From Corvus cornix cornix (lineage: Eukaryota; Chordata; Aves; Passeriformes; Corvidae), in contig NC_046350.1 in the NCBI RefSeq assembly GCF_000738735.6, positions 1,302,001-1,366,000 on the forward strand: a stretch of 64,000 nucleotides of DNA, read 5' to 3'. Shown piece by piece: positions 60,501-63,660 of the stretch. How positions within the stretch are numbered: the first letter of the stretch is position 1; every line of letters begins with the position of its first letter. The notes beneath the pieces are model-generated. The model saw nothing but the letters and a program-made list of their open reading frames with translations, did not search any database and was not told the DNA's origin. A program made the translations under genes and the position numbers.

Positions 60501-62421
60501 CCAATAAGGCTTGCTGCAGAGAAAGGGAGCAATGCTGCAGTTCTCCCCAAGAGTCAGTGAAGCAGACAGTAGGTAATCCCTGGATGAGAGCCAGTATTCC
60601 CTACACATTGCTTAAAGATTCCCATTAAGTCCTCCTAAACTGCAAATCCACAGGAAAAAAAAAAAAAAAATCAAGCAATAGGAAAGGGCCACCATTCTTT
60701 TGAGCCTGAACTTTTTAAGTGAGCAGGAAAATGCATCTGGTAGCCTCATAGATTTTCCCCATTTTTAGTTTTAAAAGAGAAAAAAATAATTCACCCTGGG
60801 TCACAGACCCATTCCTAATAGAAAAGCATCCATCCACATGCAACTACTGTGGCTGGTCCACCTCACAAGAAAAGCCAAAGACTGAATGGACCAAGGAAAT
60901 TATCTCCTCCTCAGCCCTAGAGACAGTCTCTCCTGGCCAGGGTGGAGGCACTTCATCAGGCACCAGCATGGCAGAAGTTTTTGCTGCCAGGGTCTGGGTT
61001 GTAGCTGCTCTGTAGATAAAGAGGCCGTCAGTGTCCAGGGTTGTCAAGCTGGCACCTTTCAACATCACTAAATTCACAGAAACAATTCAAAAGCGATACT
61101 GTCAGCTTAAGATCTGATGTTATTAACAAAGATTTCTCTAAGGCATTTATGCTGCCTTCAAACATTGGGATTGGATGATTATGTCTATGAGCCTAAACCA
61201 TAAACATCTCTTTGACTATTAAAGAAGTAGCTGCTACAATACAGGCTACTTGCTTGGAAGGCAAAGTATTTATGCAAGCTGACTTCCCCAATAGTGAGGA
61301 TTCAGTCAGCTCTGCAATCTCACAGTGAACACACAGACAGAGCCACTGATGGAGAGGCTGATCAGAATCAAAGCACAAGCTATGTGAGCCCCTCTTGGGG
61401 ATGGAAGCTGCTGTTATGGAACCAGGTAAATTTAAATAACAAGAATCAATCTCTGCAGATGGAAAAGAGTTGAGAAAGTCAGCCTACCCTGATACATATA
61501 AATGGGCAGCAAAAAGTCTTCTCAGCTCAACTCCAGAACAAAATTTTCACATGCTCAGCGTTCACATTTGATGCTCAACTCCCAGAAGAGCTCAGGACCC
61601 ATTAAGCACCAGGTTTTCAGCCACCCTCAGCAGCTCCCATGCTGACACTTCACACAGATTTTCAGAGCCCAGCAACTAGAACACACCCAGCATACTGAGC
61701 TGTCAGACATCAGGCCAGGTGTATTAAAGCTCATTCCTTTTGAAAATCTGTCCCTAAAGATATTTGCATGAAGAGAAAATTCACCAGAGGCATTATGTGC
61801 TTTTACTCACCTATTGCCAGAATGCCACCCTTCCTTTCATTTGCATCAGAGCTAGAGACAAGCTCAAATATGTGATGGTTCAGCTGATCGTAAAACCTGG
61901 TAGATTCTTCCTGACTCATCTGTAAAAGCAAAAAGTTCAAATCAGCTTTCAGCATTCTCTCCCTCCCTCCTGCCCCAAAACCTCCATGAAGACAATGCTT
62001 CTTATGCCACTTAAACAGAAAGAAATTAAATCGACCATACATTATGAACTCAAAATTGTTTATCTTATTTGTGCCCTATATGCAGCAAGCTTACTTATTC
62101 TGGTACTTGACTACCCATTTGTGTCCCCAACTCGCTCACCTCTCCTACATGCCAGGGGGCAAAGATAAGTTCCCTGCTGTGCCCCATCTCCTCTCTAAGA
62201 CCAGCTTCCATATTCCAAAAATCTCCATTGCCAAGGCACCCAGCCCATGCTCTACACTCACATGATACACAAGGATAAATAATCCCATTTGCAGCACTCA
62301 CCTCACGCAGCTCCATGGTGACATAATGCTGCAAGTCCTTGGCAGCTTTTGCCCTTGTCTCTTCGCTGCGACTCTTCAAGCCATTGGCAAATTGCTGGAG
62401 AATGGACACAGTGCCCGACAT
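459..62421 (-). CDS. MTOR: MTOR, mechanistic target of rapamycin kinase (whole CDS in window, 56 exons, 3'-terminal exon missing)
   Basis: Catalytic subunit of the kinase complexes mTORC1 and mTORC2, which couple nutrients, energy and growth factors to translation, autophagy and cytoskeleton; acts in cytoplasm and on lysosomes. Seen: 56 exons on the minus strand translate to a nearly continuous match to vertebrate mTOR, with every exon phase closing. Predicted domains (window numbering): HEAT solenoid about 1-1300, FAT about 1368-1955, FRB about 1987-2086, kinase about 2128-2460, FATC from about 2489. ATP-site lysine K2159, catalytic-loop D2310 and the DFG aspartate D2329 are present, so the kinase should be active. 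Total 2,517 codons here plus four residues expected from the missing last exon gives 2,521 aa against 2,549 in human. The start at 62421 is chosen because CCACC precedes the ATG and the reading aligns with the mammalian N-terminus (LQQFA). Identification is certain; exon numbering follows human. Confidence 0.98.
990..1070 (-). CDS. MTOR: MTOR exon 56 (residues 2455-2482)
   Basis: GDGLVKPEALNKKAIQIINR to RDKLTG. Acceptor TTTTAG, donor GTGAGC, phase 1. Confidence 0.97.
1357..1437 (-). CDS. MTOR: MTOR exon 55 (residues 2428-2455)
   Basis: EMLDSVELGETAHKKTGTTV to SIHSF; the ESIHS context of the human S2481 autophosphorylation site is kept. Acceptor AATAG, donor GTAAGT, phase 1. Confidence 0.95.
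1580..1645 (-). CDS. MTOR: MTOR exon 54 (residues 2406-2428), regulatory tail
   Basis: TNTKGNKRSRTRTDSYSASQ. S2420 corresponds to human S2448 (S6K/AKT site) and its basic RSRTRTDS context is kept; Ser replaces Gly in SAGQS. Donor GTGAGT, phase 1. Confidence 0.96.
   Translation of the reverse strand, partial: QIQRAISAREQEQTPTQPVSQ
1953..2088 (-). CDS. MTOR: MTOR exon 53 (residues 2361-2406), C-lobe
   Basis: VTGLDGNYRITCHTVMEVLR to WRLMD. Donor GTAAGT, phase 1. Confidence 0.97.
2574..2648 (-). CDS. MTOR: MTOR exon 52 (residues 2336-2360), activation loop
   Basis: VAMTREKFPEKIPFRLTRML to NAME. Donor GTAAGC, phase 0. Confidence 0.97.
3142..3214 (-). CDS. MTOR: MTOR exon 51 (residues 2311-2335), catalytic loop and DFG
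   Basis: HPSNLMLDRLSGKILHIDFG to DCFE. N2315 and D2329 (of IDFGD) are the metal-binding residues. Donor GTAAGT, phase 0. Confidence 0.97.
4187..4269 (-). CDS. MTOR: MTOR exon 50 (residues 2284-2311), catalytic loop start
   Basis: VWFDRRTNYTRSLAVMSMVG to LGLGDR. D2310 of GDRHPSN is the catalytic aspartate. Donor GTACGT splits the arginine codon; phase 2. Confidence 0.97.
4679..4801 (-). CDS. MTOR: MTOR exon 49 (residues 2243-2283), mLST8-binding insert
   Basis: MAPDYDHLTLMQKVEVFEHA to KSPSSE. The frame stays open well past the donor GTGAGT, but homology ends there; phase 0. Confidence 0.97.
5481..5628 (-). CDS. MTOR: MTOR exon 48 (residues 2193-2242)
   Basis: SIQRYAVIPLSTNSGLIGWV to EHRIMLR; hinge and start of the insert that binds mLST8. 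Donor GTAAGA, phase 0. Confidence 0.97.
6303..6438 (-). CDS. MTOR: MTOR exon 47 (residues 2148-2193), ATP-binding N-lobe
   Basis: SNGHEFVFLLKGHEDLRQDE to TSLRKNL. K2159 of FLLKGHEDLRQD corresponds to the human ATP-contacting K2187. Donor GTGTGT, phase 2. Confidence 0.97.
6663..6837 (-). CDS. MTOR: MTOR exon 46 (residues 2090-2148), start of kinase domain
   Basis: LTSLELQYVSPKLLMCRDLE to RKLTLMG; N-lobe. Donor GTAAGA, phase 1. Confidence 0.97.
7124..7258 (-). CDS. MTOR: MTOR exon 45 (residues 2045-2089), second part of FRB
   Basis: AYGRDLMEAQEWCRKYMKSG to SKQLPQ, with the aromatic pocket residues of QAWDLYYHVF. Donor GTGAGG, phase 0. Confidence 0.98.
7848..8030 (-). CDS. MTOR: MTOR exon 44 (residues 1984-2044), first part of FRB
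   Basis: VSEELIRVAILWHEMWHEGL to ETSFNQ. Includes the rapamycin-FKBP12 binding helices; S2007 in EEASRLYF corresponds to human S2035, whose mutation gives rapamycin resistance, so binding should be intact. Donor GTATCA, phase 0. Confidence 0.98.
8656..8778 (-). CDS. MTOR: MTOR exon 43 (residues 1943-1983)
   Basis: ALIYPLTVASKSTTTARHNA to VQQAMM; end of the FAT domain. Donor GTGAGT, phase 0. Confidence 0.97.
9373..9471 (-). CDS. MTOR: MTOR exon 42 (residues 1910-1942)
   Basis: VIPQLIARIDTPRPLVGRLI to GRYHPQ. Donor GTAAGC, phase 0. Confidence 0.97.
10082..10178 (-). CDS. MTOR: MTOR exon 41 (residues 1877-1909)
   Basis: VLTLWFDYGHWPDVNEALVE to IDTWLQ, FAT domain. Donor GTAAAT, phase 0. Confidence 0.97.
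10205..10320 (-). repeat. A/C-rich low-complexity tract (G/U-rich in MTOR pre-mRNA)
   Basis: Plus strand is almost only A and C with CCAA, CCACC and CCCC groups. In the MTOR transcript it is G/U-rich with GG and GGGG groups, and lies about 27-142 bases upstream of the exon 41 acceptor. Confidence 0.85.
10509..10609 (-). CDS. MTOR: MTOR exon 40 (residues 1844-1877)
   Basis: DLSKTLLMYTVPAVQGFFRS to LQDTLR. The acceptor (TTCCAAAAG) has a poor pyrimidine tract; donor GTACAT; phase 2. Confidence 0.96.
11117..11323 (-). CDS. MTOR: MTOR exon 39 (residues 1775-1843)
   Basis: AWHAWAVMNFEAVLHYKHQN to PVQKKVTE. Carries the disordered FAT linker; here HASGASVTSANAEGSNSES, 14 residues shorter than the Thr/Ala-rich human segment. 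Donor GTAACC, phase 0. Confidence 0.96.
12091..12208 (-). CDS. MTOR: MTOR exon 38 (residues 1735-1774)
   Basis: CFLKLGEWQLNLQGINEST to HDRNWYK. Donor GTCATT departs from consensus at +3 and +5; phase 0. The join to exon 39 is fixed by homology (WYK-AWHAWA). Confidence 0.96.
13487..13602 (-). CDS. MTOR: MTOR exon 37 (residues 1697-1735)
   Basis: IDAFQHMQHFVQTMQQQAQH to KLMAR, Gln-rich helix of the FAT domain. Donor GTCAGC departs from consensus at +3; phase 2. Confidence 0.97.
14307..14966 (-). mobile_element. probable solo LTR, minus strand, MTOR intron 36 (ends approximate)
   Basis: A CpG-richer block differs sharply from the intron around it. Read on the minus strand it has a TATA box (CTATAAAA, 14635-14628), then AATAAA about 80 bases on (14551-14546), which is a U3-R-U5 order, and CCAAT-like motifs in the U3 side. 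TGTT...AACA ends can be drawn at 14307 and 14964, but no clean target duplication supports them; an imperfect CTAACG/TTAACG pair flanks an alternative boundary. No retroviral coding sequence is seen. Family unknown. Confidence 0.6.
14967..17227 (-). other. MTOR: MTOR intron 36, upstream of the LTR
   Basis: About 2.26 kb without exons. A G14 run lies at 15484-15497 (C14 in the pre-mRNA). Otherwise nothing recognised. Confidence 0.6.
17228..17359 (-). CDS. MTOR: MTOR exon 36 (residues 1653-1696)
   Basis: ALAHKTLVLLLGVDPSRQLD to MWKSARK. Donor GTACAG is weak; phase 0. Confidence 0.97.
17991..18116 (-). CDS. MTOR: MTOR exon 35 (residues 1611-1652)
   Basis: GCQRIVEDWQRILMVRSLVV to CGKSGRL. Donor GTGAGC, phase 0. 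Confidence 0.97.
18251..18525 (-). mobile_element. CR1 LINE 3' fragment, MTOR intron 34
   Basis: The block opens with the CR1 terminal repeat in reverse complement (agaatcacacagaatcacag), then 'aggttggaaaagaccttt', 'gatcatctagtccaacct', 'gagtgccacgtccagtc' and 'ccagggatggtgactccacc'. It is on the minus strand and truncated at its 5' end. Confidence 0.9.
19795..19925 (-). mobile_element. old CR1-like LINE 3' fragment, MTOR intron 34
   Basis: 'atcatttaaattggaaaa', 'atcaaatccaacc' and 'ccactaagccatgtcccta' match the order of an avian CR1 3' end in reverse complement. More diverged than the other copies. Confidence 0.7.
20401..20508 (-). CDS. MTOR: MTOR exon 34 (residues 1575-1610)
   Basis: AMVSCQMLSELEEVIQYKLV to WWERLQ. 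Donor GTACAT is weak; phase 0. Confidence 0.97.
20890..20967 (-). CDS. MTOR: MTOR exon 33 (residues 1549-1574)
   Basis: CIDKARDLLDAELTAMAGES to SRAYG, identical to human over its 26 residues as I recall it. Donor GTAAGT, phase 0. Confidence 0.97.
21166..21802 (+). mobile_element. solo LTR of an endogenous retrovirus (ERVL-like), MTOR intron 32
   Basis: A 637-bp block starts TGTCTTGGGG and ends ACTGGAACA (TG...CA termini) and is flanked by the 5-bp direct repeat CAAGG at 21161-21165 and 21803-21807. AATAAA at 21676-21681 gives plus orientation, opposite to MTOR. There is no internal retroviral region, so it is a solo LTR left by recombination. Five-base duplications are usual for ERVL-type elements, but the family name is an inference. 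Confidence 0.85.
22949..23064 (-). CDS. MTOR: MTOR exon 32 (residues 1510-1548)
   Basis: QWDSMEEYTCMIPRDTHDGA to LFSLAQQ, FAT domain. Donor GTAATT, phase 0. Confidence 0.97.
23906..24006 (-). CDS. MTOR: MTOR exon 31 (residues 1476-1510)
   Basis: GQLHQQCCEKWTQVNDETQA to AAAAAWGLG; the alanine run is five GCT codons. Donor GTAAAG, phase 1. Confidence 0.97.
24007..26416 (-). other. MTOR: MTOR intron 30
   Basis: About 2.4 kb with no coding exon and no mobile element that I can recognise. Confidence 0.6.
26417..26556 (-). CDS. MTOR: MTOR exon 30 (residues 1430-1476)
   Basis: EIQATWYEKLHEWEDALVAY to CLEALGEW, FAT domain. Donor GTAAGC, phase 2. Confidence 0.97.
26968..27012 (-). repeat. 45-bp inverted repeat, left arm (MTOR intron 29)
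   Basis: Begins TGTAAAGCTCTT and ends ATGCCTTTAAA on the plus strand; exact reverse complement of 28834-28878. The two arms are 1,821 bases apart and enclose exon 29. Confidence 0.93.
28463..28538 (-). CDS. MTOR: MTOR exon 29 (residues 1404-1429)
   Basis: SINNKLQQPEAAAGVLEYAM to FGEL, FAT domain. Only 76 bases, so skipping it would shift the frame. It lies between the two arms of a perfect 45-bp inverted repeat. Donor GTGAGT, phase 0. Confidence 0.97.
28834..28878 (+). repeat. 45-bp inverted repeat, right arm (MTOR intron 28)
   Basis: Begins TTTAAAGGCATG and ends GAGCTTTACA; it is the exact reverse complement of 26968-27012. Identity stops abruptly at both ends. I do not recognise it as a named element. 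Confidence 0.93.
31792..31812. promoter_or_regulatory. homeodomain/POU-like palindrome in MTOR intron 28
   Basis: CTGCATAAT-TAG-ATTATGCAG: 9-base arms with a 3-base centre, containing TAAT and ATGCA-type half sites. It is 5 kb upstream of ANGPTL7. A regulatory role is only inferred. Confidence 0.25.
36918..36925 (+). promoter_or_regulatory. ANGPTL7: TATA box of ANGPTL7
   Basis: TATATAAG, about 210 bases before the ANGPTL7 start codon. It predicts transcription starting near 36948, with a 5' UTR of about 180 bases that contains no upstream ATG. Confidence 0.65.
37128..37506 (+). CDS. ANGPTL7: ANGPTL7 exon 1, coding part (residues 1-127)
   Basis: Signal peptide, short variable linker and the coiled coil (CCEEIKELKLQVANLS to QTVTQTSV). 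Donor GTAAGG at 37507, phase 1. The untranslated part probably begins near 36948. Confidence 0.96.
37128..41721 (+). CDS. ANGPTL7: ANGPTL7, angiopoietin-like 7 (whole CDS, five exons)
   Basis: Secreted glycoprotein of the angiopoietin-like family, known in mammals from cornea and trabecular meshwork, where it affects extracellular matrix and eye pressure. Seen: join of 37128-37506, 39105-39205, 39532-39726, 40520-40718, 41552-41721 gives 347 aa (human 346) ending in RPEDFKP. A hydrophobic signal peptide covers about residues 1-24, a coiled coil about 45-120, and a fibrinogen-like C-terminal domain about 127-345 with CDMETDGGGWT, the calcium-loop DKDNDK and the YNCC motif; conserved cysteines are all present. 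N-glycosylation sequons include N59 (NLS), NYT and NNT. The ATG at 37128 has A at -3 and is the first after the TATA box. It lies inside MTOR intron 28 on the opposite strand, as in mammals. Very secure. Confidence 0.97.
39105..39205 (+). CDS. ANGPTL7: ANGPTL7 exon 2 (residues 127-160)
   Basis: DAVYDCSSLYQRNYRISGVY to GIPELE; first cysteine of the fibrinogen-like domain. Acceptor AGTAG, donor GTAAGG, phase 0. Confidence 0.95.
39532..39726 (+). CDS. ANGPTL7: ANGPTL7 exon 3 (residues 161-225)
   Basis: VFCDMETDGGGWTIIQRRK to LRVELE, core of the fibrinogen-like fold. Open frame continues past the donor GTAATT into the intron, but homology stops there. Confidence 0.96.
40520..40718 (+). CDS. ANGPTL7: ANGPTL7 exon 4 (residues 226-292)
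   Basis: DWEGNTRYAQYRQFTLSNE to CAQFRK, with the glycosylation sequons NYT and NNT and the calcium-binding DKDNDK segment. Donor GTAAAA, phase 1. Confidence 0.96.
41552..41721 (+). CDS. ANGPTL7: ANGPTL7 exon 5, coding part (residues 292-347, stop)
   Basis: GGYWYNCCTDSNLNGVYYRK to RPEDFKP, then TAG at 41719-41721. Acceptor CAAG. Confidence 0.97.
41722..43105 (+). other. ANGPTL7: ANGPTL7 3' UTR
   Basis: Runs from the stop codon to about 20 bases beyond the AATAAA at 43078-43083. About 1.38 kb. The end is inferred from the signal and the following T-rich stretch. Confidence 0.65.
43078..43083 (+). terminator. ANGPTL7: ANGPTL7 polyadenylation signal
   Basis: AATAAA followed within 20-30 bases by GT/T-rich sequence (about 43100-43120). 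It is the most plausible cleavage signal downstream of the stop. Confidence 0.65.
43106..43912 (-). other. MTOR: MTOR intron 28, first part (before ANGPTL7 3' end)
   Basis: About 800 bases between the ANGPTL7 3' end and MTOR exon 28. I see no gene or repeat in it. Confidence 0.6.
43913..44058 (-). CDS. MTOR: MTOR exon 28 (residues 1356-1404)
   Basis: GPLPLRDDNGIVLLGERAAK to AILESLI; start of the FAT domain (TPR-like helices). Donor GTAGGA opens the 15.4-kb intron that hosts ANGPTL7; phase 2. Confidence 0.97.
44184..44346 (-). CDS. MTOR: MTOR exon 27 (residues 1301-1355)
   Basis: DLFNAAFVSCWSELNEDQQD to FMEHSDK, leading into the FAT domain. Donor GTAGAG, phase 0. Confidence 0.97.
44938..45080 (-). 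CDS. MTOR: MTOR exon 26 (residues 1254-1301)
   Basis: AWGAARRVSKDDWLEWLRRL to AYNPMAR. End of the HEAT solenoid. Donor GTACAG is weak; phase 2. Confidence 0.96.
45888..46034 (-). CDS. MTOR: MTOR exon 25 (residues 1205-1253)
   Basis: GYTLADEEEDPLIYQHRMLR to STINLQK. Donor GTAAGA, phase 0. Confidence 0.97.
46727..46819 (-). CDS. MTOR: MTOR exon 24 (residues 1174-1204)
   Basis: YQIFIPMVNKVLVRHRINHQ to ICRIVK. Donor GTAAGT, phase 0. Confidence 0.97.
47072..47234 (-). CDS. MTOR: MTOR exon 23 (residues 1119-1173)
   Basis: KAALETVDRLTESLDFTDYA to VFQLGKK. Donor GTAATA, phase 0. Confidence 0.97.
47661..47773 (-). CDS. MTOR: MTOR exon 22 (residues 1082-1119)
   Basis: LLNAIQLFGANLDDYLHLLL to a variable DAPDVPVVAR tail (human has EAPLPSR). 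Acceptor CCAG just downstream of a CR1; donor GTAAGT, phase 2. Confidence 0.96.
47808..48336 (-). mobile_element. CR1 LINE 3' fragment in MTOR intron 21
   Basis: On the plus strand the block reads as the reverse complement of an avian CR1 3' end: 'cttaaagatcatctagt', 'ccatgggcaggggcacc', 'ctagaccaggttgctcaa', and 'gctccaggtggggtctcac' occur in the expected order. The element is therefore on the minus strand, parallel to MTOR, and about 530 bases long. It ends about 35 bases from the exon 22 acceptor. Confidence 0.88.
48590..48757 (-). CDS. MTOR: MTOR exon 21 (residues 1026-1081)
   Basis: DFWVMNNSIQSTIILLIEQ to GRIVSVK. Donor GTGAGT, phase 0. Confidence 0.97.
49328..49414 (-). CDS. MTOR: MTOR exon 20 (residues 997-1025)
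   Basis: FLFQQLGMLVSFVRSHIRPY to IVTLMR. Donor GTGAGT, phase 0. Confidence 0.97.
49415..51411 (-). other. MTOR: MTOR intron 19
   Basis: About 2 kb. A G/T-rich tract on the plus strand (about 49,575-49,670, C/A-rich in the pre-mRNA) is the only marked compositional feature; no gene or recognisable mobile element seen. Confidence 0.6.
51412..51662 (-). CDS. MTOR: MTOR exon 19 (residues 913-996)
   Basis: SDYSTSEMLVNMGNLPLDEF to CDGAIRE. Donor GTGAGT, phase 0. Confidence 0.97.
51856..51985 (-). CDS. MTOR: MTOR exon 18 (residues 870-913)
   Basis: AIRVLGLLGALDPYKHKVN to SESKSSQDS. Donor GTAAGC, phase 1. Confidence 0.97.
52318..52452 (-). CDS. MTOR: MTOR exon 17 (residues 825-869)
   Basis: VALWTLGQLVASTGYVVEPY to QGTRRE. 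Donor GTATGA, phase 0. Confidence 0.97.
52948..53040 (-). CDS. MTOR: MTOR exon 16 (residues 794-824)
   Basis: VSGLEMRKWVDELFIIIMDM to LLAKRQ. Donor GTAGGT, phase 0. Confidence 0.97.
53128..53217 (-). CDS. MTOR: MTOR exon 15 (residues 764-793)
   Basis: ALIVKLKDPDPDPNPGVINN to IGELAQ. Donor GTAGGG, phase 0. The intron before it (53041-53... side: 53041-53127 separates exons 15 and 16) is only 87 bases, the shortest I measured in the gene. Confidence 0.97.
53536..53658 (-). CDS. MTOR: MTOR exon 14 (residues 723-763)
   Basis: ILTELEHSGVGRIKEQSAR to YMEPILK. Donor GTAGGA, phase 0. Confidence 0.97.
54153..54358 (-). CDS. MTOR: MTOR exon 13 (residues 654-722)
   Basis: DPDIRFCVLASLDERFDAHL to FLRKMLIQ. 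Donor GTAAGG, phase 0. Confidence 0.97.
54981..55196 (-). CDS. MTOR: MTOR exon 12 (residues 582-654)
   Basis: HSLTQFVRHCADHFLNSEH to VVGITDP. Donor GTTAGT, phase 1. Confidence 0.96.
55371..55615 (-). CDS. MTOR: MTOR exon 11 (residues 500-582)
   Basis: SPALTAVLYDLSRQIPQ to LGSFEFEG. Donor GTAAAA, phase 1. Confidence 0.96.
56431..56559 (-). CDS. MTOR: MTOR exon 10 (residues 457-500)
   Basis: RQKSVQVDATVFTC to EPMLAVGL. Donor GTAAGC, phase 2. Confidence 0.96.
56742..56928 (-). CDS. MTOR: MTOR exon 9 (residues 395-457)
   Basis: ADQYLPDTMNHVLSCVKKEK to LPPKDFAHK. Donor GTAAGT, phase 2. Confidence 0.96.
57739..57847 (-). CDS. MTOR: MTOR exon 8 (residues 359-395)
   Basis: VCQWVLKCR to FRPSAFT; HEAT repeats. 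Donor GTGACA is weaker than average; phase 1. Confidence 0.95.
58173..58448 (-). CDS. MTOR: MTOR exon 7 (residues 267-358)
   Basis: RLREEMEEITQQQLVHDKYC to EEKFDQ. Contains the flexible TPFTSFQ/QSNAL segment; a few substitutions relative to human (e.g. GFSTKP for GFGTKP). Donor GTAAGT, phase 0. Confidence 0.96.
58867..59001 (-). CDS. MTOR: MTOR exon 6 (residues 222-266)
   Basis: HTYEEAEKGFDETLAKEK to SSMEGE. Donor GTGAGC, phase 0. Confidence 0.96.
59726..59926 (-). CDS. MTOR: MTOR exon 5 (residues 155-221)
   Basis: VLVLRELAISVPTFFFQQ to QKPQWYR, HEAT repeats. The exon ends with AGA before donor GTAAGA, so the arginine is complete; phase 0. Confidence 0.96.
60281..60513 (-). CDS. MTOR: MTOR exon 4 (residues 77-154)
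   Basis: Covers SLIGVEGGNATRIGRF to EGRRHAA, HEAT repeats; near identical to human. Donor GTAAGT, phase 0. Confidence 0.97.
60844..61077 (-). other. unassigned 77-codon open frame in MTOR intron 3
   Basis: A minus-strand frame of 77 codons (MNLVMLKGASLTT... to ...CEVDQPQ, stop) follows an AG dinucleotide that resembles a splice acceptor, and its local base composition is richer in G and C than the surrounding intron. I do not recognise the protein. It could be a degraded insertion, a cryptic exon or chance. Confidence 0.15.
61811..61919 (-). CDS. MTOR: MTOR exon 3 (residues 41-77)
   Basis: Begins MSQEESTRFYDQLNH, ends in ILAI; HEAT solenoid. Acceptor ACAG, donor GTGAGT, phase 1. Confidence 0.96.
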
Positions 62422-62456
62422 GGTGGTAGTATGCTGGGGCTCAGGGGCATCAATTC
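62302..62456 (-). CDS. MTOR: MTOR exon 2 (start codon; residues 1-40)
   Basis: 5' UTR 62422-62456, coding 62302-62421. The N-terminus MSGTVSILQQ is 14 residues shorter than human because the mammalian Ala/Thr-rich tract is absent; first HEAT helix follows. Donor GTGAGT, phase 0. Confidence 0.95.
62376..62450 (-). other. upstream ORF overlapping the MTOR start codon
   Basis: An ATG at 62450 in the 5' UTR opens a 24-codon frame that is out of frame with MTOR, runs across the MTOR ATG (62421) and stops at TGA ending at 62376. Its context is weak (T at -3, C at +4), whereas the MTOR ATG has CCACC. It could lower initiation at MTOR, but no translation evidence exists here. Confidence 0.5.
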
Positions 62457-63530
62457 CTGTAAATTCTTCAGAGAGACATATTTTTTACTGCTTGAATTGA
62501 AATCTTTGAGCTTCCTTCTTAAGGCTGTCCCTCCTGACTGTTTCCAAAATATACATAAAGACGCTGTGTCAACAGACCATAAAATTACAAGTAATGACTG
62601 TATTCCTTAGGCCTTACACTCCATGATAAAACTGTATTACCACATATCTTGACCCCCAGCCTATTTGCTCTCTAGTTCCTCAAATACCAAAATACATTGC
62701 AGTAGGTCAGGTGCCCTATGGTGATCTAATCCTAAATCAAGGGTCATGCAAGAGCTGAAAAACAGCAGGGTCAAACTAGGGTTTGCAATTACCTAGTGTA
62801 AGTAAGCACAATCATTCCCAGGATTATATCACTATCATATCTGACTCCTCCCTGAACACTTTCATCCAAGTTTCTCCACAGAAATCTCAGTGTTACACCA
62901 ACACAAGGAAGACAGTACTGAGGGCCTGGCAAGTGTTACATCCTCCAGAAGATATTTAGAGATGGGAAGTCCAGTTATAGCAACACCAATCATTGCAACA
63001 GGGGGTTTCCCAGCATAACACATAAACAAACTTTCTCAGGGGCCTTTCTTTACGTTAAAAATATTTTAGATGCTTGACGCCCCCCCCCGATATTCAGGTT
63101 ACATAAGACCAAACCAAGCACTGACACTAGAACTTCAACTGCTTCTCCCCAAATATTCCACACGCGGTCACAGACATCCAGCGGGACCATAGGTGAGATG
63201 GCTACTGGCAGGAGCCAGGAGAGGCTCCCCGGATCAAAGAGCAGCCAGGGGTTGCTGCTACCCATCGCCCCAGCCCGGTGTCCGTGCCTGGGATTCCCTC
63301 AAGGCCACAGAACCCGGCGGACAGGACCCGGCAGGCCCGACGCCGGAGGGGGAGCTCCGCAGGCCGGGAGTGAGGGAGGGGTGAGGCGGGGGAAGGCGGG
63401 CACGGCCGGCGGGGCCGCAGGCGGCACCACCGCGCGGCCGGGGGCTCGGGCAAGGTCAGACCGGGCAGGAAGCGGGAGGTGAGGGGAAGGGGATCCGACG
63501 ATGACAGGAGGCACCGCCGCTCTCACTCAC
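62457..63530 (-). other. MTOR: MTOR intron 1
   Basis: Runs from the donor after exon 1 to the CAG acceptor at 62457-62459. The right third is CpG island; a C9 run lies near 63080 (minus strand G9). I see no further gene in it. Confidence 0.7.
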
Positions 63531-63660
63531 CCGCCGCCGCCCCTGCCGCCGCCGGCTCCCCTACTCCGGGCCTCGCGCCCGCCCCGCCACCGCTCCTGCA
63601 GGGCCGGCGAGCCGCTGCTGGCCAATAGGCTCCCAGGAACGCCGTGATCGGCATCCTCTC
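63190..63660. promoter_or_regulatory. MTOR: CpG island over the MTOR promoter
   Basis: The stretch is strongly enriched in G, C and CpG compared with the AT-rich introns on its left, and contains repeated CCG/GGC and Sp1-like GGGCGG/CCCGCC patterns. It overlaps MTOR exon 1 and the start of intron 1, as expected for a housekeeping-type promoter with no TATA box. Boundaries are by eye. Confidence 0.8.
63531..63610 (-). other. MTOR: MTOR exon 1, non-coding 5' UTR (5' end approximate)
   Basis: A consensus donor (GTGAGT, read from 63530 to 63525 on the minus strand) follows a GC-rich block, and the first coding exon 62456 starts after a good acceptor with only 35 untranslated bases. This matches the known vertebrate layout of a non-coding exon 1. 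The transcription start is not visible; the right boundary is a guess between about 63590 and 63660. No ATG occurs in the exon on the minus strand. Confidence 0.7.
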
